Source: Datnioides undecimradiatus (lineage: Eukaryota; Chordata; Actinopteri; Lobotiformes; Datnioididae). From it: a DNA stretch of 64,000 nucleotides. Of the stretch, positions 9,931 through 21,714 are shown in pieces. Each line of letters opens with the position of its first letter. The first letter of the stretch is position 1. The notes under the pieces were generated by a model. It saw nothing but the letters and a program-made list of their open reading frames with translations, was not told where the DNA came from and made no database searches. The stretch lies in NCBI GenBank assembly GCA_008933995.1, contig WARS01000037.1, positions 434,001-498,000 of the forward strand. Reading direction: 5' to 3'. The translations under genes were made by a program, and so were the position numbers.

Positions 9931-12900
9931 TTACCACAGTGGAGCTCTGGTCAGGACCCCCTTCCAGCTGCGAGAATCTGCCACCTGCAAGATAGTGTGT
10001 GTAGATATCAAAGTGAAAAACATCAGCATTCAGTGAGGAGTATAAAAGATGCGGACACAAGGCAAATACCTGCAGCTGAATACTCAACTTTTAATTCAGA
10101 GAAATGGCATTAAGCAATACTGGTGAATTAGACTAATAATCCCAAATGCTGTTTGAAAGACATCAGCTTTATGAGTAAGATGTTTATTAAGGTAGGCGTA
10201 AATGTACTGATAATGTAGTAACAGAGATGAGCAACATAGAAACTGTACACTGATTAAAATCATCTGAGAGAAGTTTAAAGCTTATTATGTTTAATCAGAA
10301 TGACTCACCTGCATTTTCTTATGAAGAAACCTCAACTTCTGGCTGAGACTTTCAATCTCCTGAGACAGAGCAGAGAGGCCAATGCTCAACGGCTTGGTGG
10401 GATGCATATGAATGAAATGTACCTCTTTATAGTAAATGAATCATGATACAAACTACCACATACATATTGTCACATTTTTACCTATAGAATCATTAACAGA
10501 CGCAAGCCTGGCTGTGTTGTGGTTAATGCCATGTACATTTTTAGGGCTCCGACAAAGTTTAGATACCTGGCTTAGTTTTTCATTACGTCTGAGTTTGATC
10601 TGAGGCAGAAGCTCTTCCAGTCTCTGAATCTGAAATAAAACATGAAATCTAAAGTCATTTCTGGTAGGCAATTAAAGAATAAAATCACATGAAGAAGAGT
10701 AAATTGCTCAAGCATAAATTAGTGCATTTCTAGTAAAACTAAAAAAAAAAAATAATGGTGGACTAATAATCTTTGATGGAAGAAGAGAGAAAACTGTTCA
10801 CTGGTCAGTCTTTAGATGTCTTGTTTGGATTGTATTATTTTGTTTCTACTTGAAAATCAAAAGGCAAATCATAATTTACAATAACACTAGAAGACTGACT
10901 CATAATTCCTATATTGATATTAAAATACTATTTTAAAGCACGGATGGTTGAGTTTTTTTAGGAAACAGAGAGCTGAATGGTTTGTTGTTTTTTTTTTGAT
11001 CATAGTTTTTTTTTGTGGACTATGAATGTGTCAGTGTTGTATCAGCTCTTGTGGACCATTCATTCTGCACCATTATCAAATCACTAGTTATTGTAGTACT
11101 GTTACATAGTATTTGTGTCTTACTCTCCGGTCAATAGTTTGCAGCCTGGTCTTCAAGCTCTTGTTGATCACAGTCATGGGAAGGTTTCTGGGCTTCGGAC
11201 GCACTGTGAACAGAAAAGTCACAACAGACATTTGAACTTTTCTTAAGGTGGAGTTGGTCTTTGACCTAAGTAATGAGTAAGACATGGGACATTAAGGTCT
11301 AAGTGAGCTTTTGAGTTGCTGGCAGGCAGAACCACGTAAACGGTTTTCCCGTTTCCAGTCCATATGCCCTGCTAAGCTACTGTAACCAGCTCTTGGCTGT
11401 AGCTTCATAATTAGTGTACCGGTATCAATATTCTTATCAAACGTATCTCAAGAAAGTAATAAGTGTACTTTCCAAAATAAATAATCTAATAACTGTGTTG
11501 TGTAAGGTCAAAGTCCAAATGAAAGGTGATGACTGTCAAGATGCTGATCCATTGTTTTAGAAAACACTGTCAAACTGAACAAAACTGGGGTCCGCTCTTA
11601 CCATGCTGAAACATTTTGACTACCTCAAGCACATAAGGCCTGTGGGGGAAAAAGTCACCAGTCAACATCAATAAATGGAGAATGCATTGAATAATTGTAA
11701 ATAAATACATTATTACTTAATTGTCTACAGTCAAGACTGCTCACATGTGCTTGCTGTTAGCAGGAATCAAGCTGTTCAGAGGGATGAGACTGCCACGATG
11801 GTTTCTTATCTGCAAACAGATGAAAGCAGAAGTTATCCAGCCTCACTGTGTTTTTAAAAGGCTAACCTGATATTGGTGGTTTCAGCTTCAACCAAAAACT
11901 GATTTTTATTTCATTCAACAAATTGTGTAGGTCTTTGCATTTTCCTTTCAGTCATTCAGAAATTGTCCTGCACATTTAACATGTGGTCTAAGTAGCTGTT
12001 GTACCTTGAATATGACATCAGAGGAGCTCAGCCCGAAGGAGGTGCTGATGATCTGAAAAGAAATACAATATAAAAAGAAAAAACAATCCATAGTTTCATG
12101 TAATGTGTGAGTGACAGGTGGCATATATCTATTACACATCCACAGAAAAAGTAATAATGCACTGTGGTCAAAACAGCTTCCTTTTTCCGTTAGGGCTGTA
12201 ATTCTTAAAAATGGATTCCCAGCATATTTTTATGAATCAAATTATGTGCAGGTGCATTAACAGAAGACTATAACTTACCTGCGTGATCATGGTGATGTCA
12301 GCTGCCGGAGGAATGGACACTTCTCGAAGAGCCACTACTCTGTCATCTGCAATGGATACAACAGGAGATGCTGTAAGCTTTAGTCATGAGATGTTGAGAT
12401 AAGCCCTTACGGATCTTTAATGAGCCATCATTGAGAAAACATTTAAATCCATCTAATGAAAAATGTGAACAATGCTGATGACTGGGTTCATAATTCTGAT
12501 TGCTTATTACAAAGATGAAAGATGACTATTAATAACTCAGCAGCCAGAGATCATGCATATATTTGCAAAGCAAAGGCTGTACTTTTTAATTGACTGTTAA
12601 ATTATTTGCTAACCAATAAAAAGACATTACTTACAAATGCACACACCTGCCATAGAGCTGACAGGAATCATTCTGTTTTACAGTAATCCCATAGTCAGAT
12701 TAAACAGATGTTTCGTTGCCTTTATAAATCTCTACATCTGACATGTGGGTGGTGATTGAGAGGCTTCTAACACTCAACAGTCAAATTCAGCTGTCGCTCT
12801 CCTCTCAGACCATTGATGGATTCAGTAGCTACTCCTGAGCATTTGCTTAAGTAAAAACAGAAATCTTCATATATAAATAAAGTGTGCATGTAGGAGGTCT

Positions 12901-13130
12901 GTGGATAAAATGAGCGTATAATCTCCATTTAGTCTTTAATAGGTTAAAGAAGCTGGTTGCCATGGAGACAGACGCACACAACGACTCCACTAGAGGCTCA
13001 AAAATCATTGCCTATAAAGTCGAGAAAAAAAACAACTCACGGAAACCTACGAACCGTTTTTATCAAGCCGTCTCAGAGCGATCCAGGCCTTTGATACTCG
13101 TGGTGATTTGTCAAAACTGACGTTGGACAT
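9931..13130 (-). CDS. Unrecognised 191-residue protein, N-terminal small alpha/beta region plus coiled coil
   Basis: Nine coding exons, 5' to 3': 13055-13130, 12279-12346, 12005-12052, 11745-11809, 11602-11639, 11124-11203, 10567-10629, 10309-10392, 9931-9984. Together they are 576 nt, an exact 192 codons with stop. The start MSNVSFDKSPRVSKAWIALR is the first in-frame ATG, 44 bases below an ETS-type site. Residues about 30-100 alternate predicted strands and helices (VVALREVSIPP, VIFKIRNHRGSLIPLN, PYVLEVVKMFQH), which could be a beta-grasp-like fold; this is inference. Residues about 108-175 are charged and heptad-like (RLQTIDRRIQRLEELLPQIK), so a coiled coil is likely. I do not recognise the family. 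X-box-like motifs in intron 1 and downstream hint at ciliary expression. The exon 8 acceptor is the least certain junction. Confidence 0.75.
11341..11490 (+). repeat. Degenerate copy of a teleost long-inverted-repeat element (right half)
   Basis: The segment carries the recurring pattern of this family: TTTCCAGTCC, then CTGCTAAGCTA, then GGCTGTAGCTTCATA, then a TATCAA/CTTATC block ending TTTCCAAAAT. The same order occurs at 35735-35870, 52256-52960 and 54145-54310. It lies in intron 5 of the 191-residue gene. It is non-coding and probably a non-autonomous DNA element. Confidence 0.6.
12956..12969 (+). promoter_or_regulatory. RFX X-box-like motif in intron 1 of the 191-residue gene
   Basis: GTTGCCATGGAGAC differs at two positions from the classic X-box GTTGCCATGGCAAC. 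It lies about 160 bases downstream of the start codon, within range of proximal X-boxes of ciliary genes. Function is inference. Confidence 0.4.
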
Positions 13131-13173
13131 TTTAATGTGACAGCAACAGCGGTGAGGAGCTAGAGGAACTGCG

Positions 13174-13181
13174 ACTTCCGG
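13174..13181 (-). promoter_or_regulatory. ETS-type site upstream of the 191-residue gene
   Basis: ACTTCCGG on the plus strand (CCGGAAGT on the coding strand) lies 44 bases upstream of the start codon, a position and sequence common in TATA-less vertebrate promoters. The match is exact; use as a promoter is inferred. Confidence 0.4.
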
Positions 13182-15251
13182 TCACGGACTTTCACAATAG
13201 GGCTACACTCCGGTGTGTTTATCACGCCACAAGTGTCCATGCTCACGCAGTGCAGCGGGAAATTCAACATTAACGTTTACATTTACTCATCACTGTAAAT
13301 AAACCCAAACTCTTTTTAACCAATCTATATTTAGGCTACTTGTACTGCACTACATTTAGCGTGGAAGTATTGTAAATTGACAATAATAATAACAACACCA
13401 ACATTAATAATAATAACAATAATAATAAGAAGAAGACGAAAAAATAAAAGTATGAAAACAAAAACAAAAATGGCAATAAGGGTAAGGATGTAAAATCATT
13501 AGATTTCATTTATTCTATAACAGAGCATAACAACAATAAACACAACATTAAACAATTTAAATAAATTAAAGAGGATCAACAGATAAAAAAACATTTTGAA
13601 TAAAATAAAATGAGTTATGGTACTGGGTGGTGTTTTTCTTTACATACAGATATAATCAAAAAATGAAATGTCATGCATTGTTGTACTGCAACAGCATGTG
13701 AAGCAGTTACTGTTAAACTGATTTGCTACTTGTCAGCTGTTCTTTATTTGGCTAGAATTCTCCAAAAGAAGACCTGTTGTGGAGTGAGACATGTAGCGGA
13801 CACAGATTTTACACAGAAATGCAGCTTTAAAGATCAGCTGCTGCAGAGAGGGGCCCTAAATCAAAGTCAACAGGAGTGATAAACCACAAGTGCAACTCAA
13901 GTCACTCTGGACAGTGACAACATTATAATTGCTGCTCCCACTTCTGCTGTAGTTTGGATTATATTTGAAAAGAAGCTTAATTTAATTGTAAAAGAAGTGC
14001 ATGGAATCAAACACTCACATCACTGCAGAAAGGTCTGACACACACAGGATATTGTGACTGTGCAACTGTTGATGATCGAAGTCTAGATTGATCCTCTTTT
14101 TTAATGACAAGAATGAGCCATGTGAGTTAAGAGATGATCTGTGATTTGGTTCTGTTGTAGATGGACTTTACAAATTGTTCCAAAGTTTATTTGTTTTTTA
14201 GTTTTTCTTTATGTATGCCAGGCTGGCTGCCCAAGTTATGACTGACCAACAGTATGTTTGTGTTGAAAGAAAAGTACTACTGTACTACTTCCCTTGCTGG
14301 TACTCCAACTCTGTGCTGAAGGATCTAAGAATAGAGCACATATATTAAACACTAAAGATAGGGGAGAGGCTGTTGAAAGGCACTGTAAGAGAAGCCTTAT
14401 ACCAACCCGTCCTCTGCTATTTGCACATTTAACAATTTATGAGTTCAGCTGCCTCAGAACAACCATATAAAAACCCATGCAGTTTGCTGTAGTATGAGTG
14501 GAATGAGTTTCACTTAAGCTCTCAGTGCAGCCTCCACAGAAGAGTGGCTGGTCTTACTTTATCAGCCAGAATCATTTAAACCTTTGGGTCAGAAGAACTT
14601 CTGTACATTCAGAGGTGTAATGTTTACCTCGTCTGACAAATTGTGACCTCGACAACACTGTAACCATGAAGGATGTACCCATGAGTCATTAGGAACTCTG
14701 TGTTCTGGGGCTTCTGTGCTGCTGCACCCTCACTGTCACCACTTGCATTACTTACTCATAATCTTGTCCCTTCTCCATTGGTTCTACACCCTGGATGCTA
14801 TTAGATCAAAGGGACTGTAAATGGATAATATGATTGGGTAGGTATCTGACACGAGAACTGCTGCTACAGTATATATAAGGAAATTGTTGACATTAAAACA
14901 TTAAAACAGACATTTTAACCTGCTTGATAGACAAAGATAGACTGTAGAATACAGGTATTATTGAACTGTGGACACTTTCAGTCACTTTCAATATATTGTA
15001 TCCATCACAACCCCAAGGCAAACATTACGCTTTGTCACTCTTGAACACTCTCCAGACTAATTTGAATCAATCTGCTCCCTGCTACTTTTGTTGGCAGCAG
15101 AGTCCTCAAGCTGACCTGCTGTTTTGCTGCTACTGTGTGTGTGTTTTTAAAGGGCTGTTAATGCGGGGATGAGTGTGTACAGTGTCATGCCAAAGAGCTA
15201 AGAATAGCATTGGCCAAGTATCATGACTACAATGTTCTGGATATGTGAGTA

Positions 15252-15284
15252 AGAGAGAGTGAGAGAGAGAGAGAGAGAGAGAGA
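15252..15284 (+). repeat. (GA)n microsatellite
   Basis: A short GA dinucleotide tract, imperfect at its left end. Confidence 0.9.
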
Positions 15285-15939
15285 TACCAGTGAGAATGAA
15301 GATGATATTACAAGTGATAAAATGAAAGTGGGACAAGATGTAAACAGCTGGAGCTTTGTACTGTATGTGTTGCAGAGGCAGGGTTGGTATTAAACCAGCT
15401 TGGTCTGGCATGATGTGTCTGTCGGGTCTGCATAGATGTTTAAATATCTTAGTTGGCTGATCTTTTTTATGTGAAGCACCATATGTACATTTTAAGCATA
15501 GGAACTCTCGATCTTGGAGTACCCCATAGGTACACATGAAAACTATTTCATTATCATTTGTGTCATGGCCATTTAAAAAGACAACTGAACACCATCAAGA
15601 AAAGACTCTTAGGGTTTTGGTTTTGTTTTTTAGCCAACATGCCTCTAATGATGACAATATCTAGGGATTGTGATCTGCCTGAGGAAATTAGGTCAGATGG
15701 ATCAGGGATCTCCCCTTCAAACAAAACTTTTATCTGAAAGCTTTTCCTGGTTTAAGTGAAGTTTATCTCTTTTAAAATATTATGTTTTCCTCTTATTCCA
15801 TTTTATCTGTATTAATTTAAATCTAGTAATTTTATGAGTCATCTCTTTTAATTTTCTGCCTTTGTGAAGCACTTTGGCACTTTAATTTAGAAAACGGTCA
15901 TATAAATCATTATTATTATTATTGTTATTATTATTATCA

Positions 15940-16250
15940 CTAAATGTTTCTATTTGTCTGTCAGTCGGTCAGTGTATCTAGAATGAAATATCTCAAAGAC
16001 AGTTGGAAAGATGTTGATGATGTTTTATACAGACATGCATGTTCCAAGGATGTATCCAGATGACTTTTATTGATCTCCTGACCTAATCTAGCACCCCAAG
16101 CACATCGGTATTTTGTCTTATCCAGTGAAACCATCTGTTTGATGCAGTGGAATGAATGTAAGCACAGACATGCACGATGCCCAAAGGATGAATGTTAATG
16201 ACTTTGAGGATCCCCTGGCTTTTCCTCTAGATCATGTTTCAGTTTGTATA
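15940..16250 (+). repeat. Teleost interspersed repeat, second family
   Basis: The segment reads CTCAAAGACAGTTGGAAAGA, then TACAGACATGCATG, then GGATGAATGTTAATGACTTT and finally GATCCCCTGGCTTTTCCTCT. This phrase order is characteristic of a repeat widespread in teleost genomes. Related copies are at 41235-41470 and 42595-43040. It has no coding potential. Confidence 0.65.
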
Positions 16251-18256
16251 GTGCTTTGCTTTTTCTTTGCAGCGTGCAAGTTTCTTTCGTGTTAACTATA
16301 CTTACATATTTGTCCCCTTAGCCAAAAATCTTTCAGTATATTAGGAAGCCGTTCAGTTTTGTATGCTGCATCCATGCGGTATGTTCTTGCAGTGCCTCTG
16401 CTGGCAAAGACATCATGTCAAATTCCGTCCACCTGTGTGTTGTGTTGTAACAAGGTAGGCACTGTACCTTGTGCTGGAAGGTACAGTGGTACAGAATGTT
16501 AACTATGAGGGTACTCAACAACTTCAGGCTGTGCTGTTTTGTTATTTGGTGTGTGTGTGTGTGCCAGAGAAGTTTGGCTGCAGTTACTTCAACAATAAAA
16601 ATAGTAAGTATAACCTCGATTGTCAATAAATATAACCACAACGTGTGTCAGTTCAGGCATTCTGGGCACTCAGCCCATTTGGATTTTACAAGATTTAAAT
16701 GTAGACTTTATGCTCAATGACCTGATGATATAAATTGGCCCTTAGCCTTTCAGTGTTATAAATACAGTCCCAGAACGTGATATGTTTCTAAAAGTTGCAG
16801 CTGTATGTGTGTGCCAAGGGAGACCCTCTTTCCTTTGCATGCAACCAGCACAGTACGTGAGCTATGTCACCAATGGAAACACTCGCAGCCACTATCTGTG
16901 AAGCATACGTACAGTATGTGTGGTACTTTGTGTGTGTCACATCTTAAGTTACAGTACAATTTCTTTTATTATTATTTTTTATATGGCAGTTCTTTTAATT
17001 TTTAATTTGATGCAGTTCTTTTTGTCTTTTTTCCTCCAAGATCATTGCTGATTGCTATTGTTTATTTTTGATTATAATTATTTTCAATTATTTCTTATGT
17101 ACCTTGGCCATTACGCCACACACCTGTCCCTGTAAAATAATAATAATAATTCTATAATCTTCTATGGAGGGTATAAAGCAAAATGCCAAAACTCTGCTCC
17201 ATTAAAACATTATGCCTAAATTTGGTTGATTCTGTTCATGAATTTTACAATAAACAAATCAGTGTTTTTCAGCCTGTGCCATTATAGACTAAAAATGACT
17301 TATTTTAACTAATTTTCTGTATTTTTTAATGTATTTGCATGTTGCATGGTTCAGTATGTGACAGCGTGCATTCCAGTAGTGTTTCCACTGCACTGTTTCC
17401 ATGGACTACTGGGCTGGAGACAGCTAGTAGCGTGGTTGTAACATAAGAATGCTGTAGAGATTAAGGGGCGTGACAAGCACATGGTGTGGAAGGGTGGAGA
17501 AATGGCTTAGTATGGAGTTGTCAACAAAGCGTCAGCCGGGGGCAGTCTCATGGTCCTGACACTGTAGAAGCTTCCTGTGGTAGAATTAAAGCCGATAGAA
17601 ATGTTAAGGTACATCACAGATTTTGTCTGTGGTAGACTTGTGTATGATAAAGTGAAGTGCAATGATATAGTAGAAGACAAGTAGAGACTTGGAGTTGGGT
17701 AATGATGCCTTGCCAGTGTATTGATAACAGATTCATTTTGTCTAATCTGTTGCTCTGTCAATTGCTGGTTCAAGGGAGTTCAAGTTGACTGCAAACTGCA
17801 AACTCTAACTTGCCACGACCTCTAACCTCCCTGCAGGCAAAAGACAAACAGCAAACAAATAGTGTATTTCATAAACAGACTTCCCTGATATCATCTTCAT
17901 GTGATGTGAACAGAAATACTGAATCTAGTAGCTCCAGGTCTGTGGCCTGCTGTTTGTTCACTGGGGGCCGGCCTCAGTCCCCCCCATAACAGGCCATGGA
18001 AATTCTGACGTTAGATGCTAGCGCTCCTTATAAGCACCTGTCCTTCCGCGTCACGCCAAGCTCCCAATATGAAAAGCGTGTGATTGTTTTCCGAATGAGA
18101 GTGTGCGTAGATAGTAGACTAGGACTATATAGCCTCCATGGAGGTTCTTTTCTTCATTCAACCCTGAGCAAGACCTGGTAGGACACTGCACGCTAGGAGT
18201 TACACACTGCACGTCCAGGAATAGAGGGAGTTTGTTGCACCATTCCCTTTAATAAC

Positions 18257-21200
18257 ATGGAGGTAAGCCAATATTTATTTGTACCTGATTTACCATTCTG
18301 TGCAACTCTTATGACTTCTATGACTTTACTTTAACCTATAAGTTTGAATAATGAAGTGATAGACTGCTTAAACTTTGCACATAAACTTAAATGTAGAAAA
18401 CCTTTAAATAAAATTTGTAGCATAAGTGAAGACTGCTTGTTCTTGTACACACCTAGATGTAACAGATGGTCTATGCCTGTTATTTTCATTAAGCAAAAAT
18501 CATAACATAAGTCAGCATAGAGTAACATGCAGTGCCTCACAAACACTTGTTTAATATTTGAGTGGCAACACATGGTGCATGTTAGAACAGAGATAGGCAA
18601 TTTTATTTCAACTTTTGAATGTGATTCTTCTTTTTAATCTTATCATCGGAGCAGCAGTAACTGCTACTGACTAAGCTCTGTACTCTCCAGGTGACACCCT
18701 ACATCCAGAAAAATGGTGGCCATGCTGCATCATTGTTGGCGAGTCTGAACCGCCAAAGAGAACAAGCTCTGTTCTGTGACTGTGTGGTCAGACAGAGTGA
18801 GAGCCCAGGTCAGCTCTACCTTGCACACAGGTGAGCAACATAAACTGTCCTTCGCAAACAAACACACCAAGTACATATTAATAAAATTCTTGTTTATATT
18901 GGTAGTTGTGTATTGTACAGCATCACATATCTAATTGTTCTTTGCTCTCCCAGGTGTGTCCTGGCAGCTTCTAGTCCAGTATTGGCATCTATCTTGTCCT
19001 CTAGTGGTGCCCTGGTGGAACTGCAGGCTCCATGTCTGTCTGACTCTGTCCTGGCGCTTCTTTTGGACTACATTTACACAGGAGCTTTGCCAAGCACTCT
19101 TACCAAGCAACATTATTACAGTCTACTCACTGCTGCCTGCCACCTACAGATGGATGAACTGCAGGAGACTCTGAGGACTGAGGTGAATGCAGCAGGCAGT
19201 GTGAACACTTCCACAGGAGCAGAGAATCAGCCATATAAAGACAATAACAACACTAATAGTAACACTTTGAACACTTGCAGTAAACATCTGCCATTATCAG
19301 GCGTTTTCAGTGGGAATGCTCGGGAACAAGAAGAACAATATAGTGATGATATGGATACATGCACAAGTGGCAGTAAAAATGGTGCAAACCCTGTTAAAAA
19401 TGTAGGTTCTGGTTGTATTGCGTCTGAAAGCACTAGGAGTGGTGTAATTAAAGGTAACTGCAGACAAGTAAATTATCTGACACCTCAGGATTTGATTCAA
19501 AATATCCCTTGCATCGCCAAAGTGCATGGGATGTCTGGAGTGGACAAAGGGGGAAACGAGGATCAGTTTCATTTAGATGGCACTGTAAAATCAGAGACTT
19601 GGCAGATGAGCACAGAGGAAGAGTTTGGGAGGACATTTGAGAAGAGGGGGGGCTTGTTTTTAGACTCCACTGCCGAGGTGCAAGAGGAAGAAACAAGCAA
19701 AGCGGACAAGATGCAGCGACCATGTTTAACAGTGAAAAGTAAAGCAGAAGAGACGCAAACTAGCAGAAAAGAGGAGGATAAGATCAATCACTTCCCCTTT
19801 CTTCATCTCTCAACCTCATACCTGAAGGACAATCTTTCTCCCTCACAGTGCTCCCCTTCATCCTGTCCCTCATCAACATATCCGTGCTGTGGAGCAGTGC
19901 CTGTTATTCGTCACAGCAGTACAGCCACTATGGTAGAAGCCACTACAATACCTTCGCACCATCCAGTTTCTCAGACCCCTGACTCACAATCAGGAAGTGC
20001 AGACAGTGACACAGCTGTTGAAGATTTCACCACCAAACACAAAAATAATCATGGAGCACAGAGTCAGGATTTCAGAAACAATAAAAACCACACTGGAACG
20101 CAAAGTTGTGATTTCAAGAGTAGATCAGATCAATGTGGAATACAGGATTTATGTTACAAATCCAGCAATGCAGATCACATTGAATATATGGGCAATGGAT
20201 TATCCCACATTACAGGTGAGGATGATTACCATGCCCACCGTGATTCAATTCAGAATAAGAATCAAACAAACACTTTTAGGGATGATTCAATGATGCTGAA
20301 TAAAAATTGTAGCTTTTTCCCTAGAGGACTGAAGTATAAAACTGATCTCAGCTCTGGTGATTTCCCCTCCAAACATCAGCAACTGGATTGTTCCAACTGC
20401 CACAATGTCTCAGCGGAAACTGCAGCAGAGGAGCAGCCCATTCACTCACGAGATCTGAGAGCTGTAGTTTCACTTCCTGTGCAAGACTCAGGTGCAGGAA
20501 GTGATTCTCACTGTAAAGATTTATGTCTTGAGGGAGAAATGAAAAAGGCCCACAGTTACTCAAGCATGTGTCCAGCAGGAGTGGGCAGACAAGACAGCCA
20601 CGGTGACCTCTATGGATCTATGAAAGATTGGTACCCAAACTTGCAAAGAGCTGAGAGGAGAACAACATATGTGGCTCCCACCCAGCGGGAACATGATGAC
20701 AAAGACACAGCTATAGATAATGTCACTGTCCACACATCTGTGGAACATGACAACACTCTCACTTTTACAATGCCTCTGGACAGCAACATGTCGGACCCTA
20801 CATATAATGTTGTGATGAAGTCATACAGCGGGCAGCTTCATTATCACTGCCTACCCAAGGAGAACACACACTTATCACACGCAGACTCTGATCACAAACA
20901 CTCCCACCCAACCCACCCTAATTATTCAGACCAGTCCAGTGATGATGAGGAGGTTGGTCCCTTTGACAGTGCAGGTCTTAGTCCTCTAAGGCAGCACTTT
21001 ACTCCTGCAGACCAGGTTCTACTGCTAGACATTAGCGCTAAACCTGCAGAGCTGCTTGTTTCCTACAGACATAGATCTGACAAACAAGAGAGATGGATTG
21101 CATTTGGCCAGAAGGACACATTTGGAAATGGGCTTGCAGATAATGACAGAGAGCAACGGCATGAAGCAAAATCTGCAGCAGAGGATGGTGAGAAAAAAAT

Positions 21201-21714
21201 TATATCTAAGCCAAAATTCGTCAGTGAGGGATCTGATGAGGCTAAGGCTGAAACATGGGTTGACAGAACAAATGAAGAACAAAAATCTGTGGGTAAAGAT
21301 CAAAGCAGGCCAGGAGCTGAGGTTATACATAATGCTGGGTTTGTGGAGGATGACAATCACACTGCTACCTTGACAGTTTGTTCACCTCCTAGTGTGCCAG
21401 ACTTTGCACAAGCCCCTGTGTCATCTTCCTTGTCTGTCTGCATACCTTCTACCCTTTCAGCCAGCGTGCCAACAAATATATCAGCTCATCTGTCAACTCC
21501 TGTTCACCACCCTTTCCAGTGCTCTCTGTGCGACCGTTCCTTCAGCCAGCGAGGCTCTCTGAATAGACATGTGCGGAGCCACCTTGGCGTGCGGCCCTTT
21601 CCCTGCCCTCGCTGCCCTATGACCTTTTCACGCCAATACCGTGTGTCAGAGCACATGCGTGTTCACCAGCGCTGTGTGATTGGCAGTGACTTTCAAAACC
21701 CCCCTTCTTCTTAA
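18257..21714 (+). CDS. BTB/POZ domain protein with two C-terminal C2H2 zinc fingers
   Basis: Three coding exons: 18257-18262 (ATG GAG only), 18691-18830, 18954-21714, together 2907 nt or 968 residues plus stop. Residues about 10-125 form a BTB domain (CDCVV, LAHRCVLAASSPVLASIL, LLLDYIYTGALP, LLTAACHLQMDELQETL). Residues about 130-895 are a long, low-order, Ser/Asp/His/Asn-rich linker with an acidic patch (SDQSSDDEEVG). Two fingers end the protein, about 905-925 and 933-953 (FQCSLCDRSFSQRGSLNRH and FPCPRCPMTFSRQYRVSEH), joined by the linker LGVRPF. This is the architecture of BTB-ZF transcriptional regulators acting in the nucleus through BTB dimers and corepressors. I cannot name the orthologue. 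The start is supported because exon 1 supplies ME directly before VTPYIQKN, and all phases match. Confidence 0.9.

Larger units (their letters stand above)
13182..18256. other. Gene-poor intergenic region
   Basis: No exon series or long open frame with recognisable protein was found. It holds AAT/AAC-rich low-complexity DNA (about 13380-13440), a GA tract (15252-15284), one interspersed repeat copy (15940-16250) and AT-rich unique sequence. The right end (about 17950-18256) should contain the promoter and 5'UTR of the BTB-zinc finger gene. Confidence 0.5.

Noticed and set aside
15130-15537. 135-codon minus-strand open frame
   Set aside because: It passes through the GA microsatellite, resembles no protein and has no splice partners.
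19227-21360. Several minus-strand and alternative-frame open frames across the BTB-ZF exon
   Set aside because: They are shadows of the 968-codon plus-strand reading frame.
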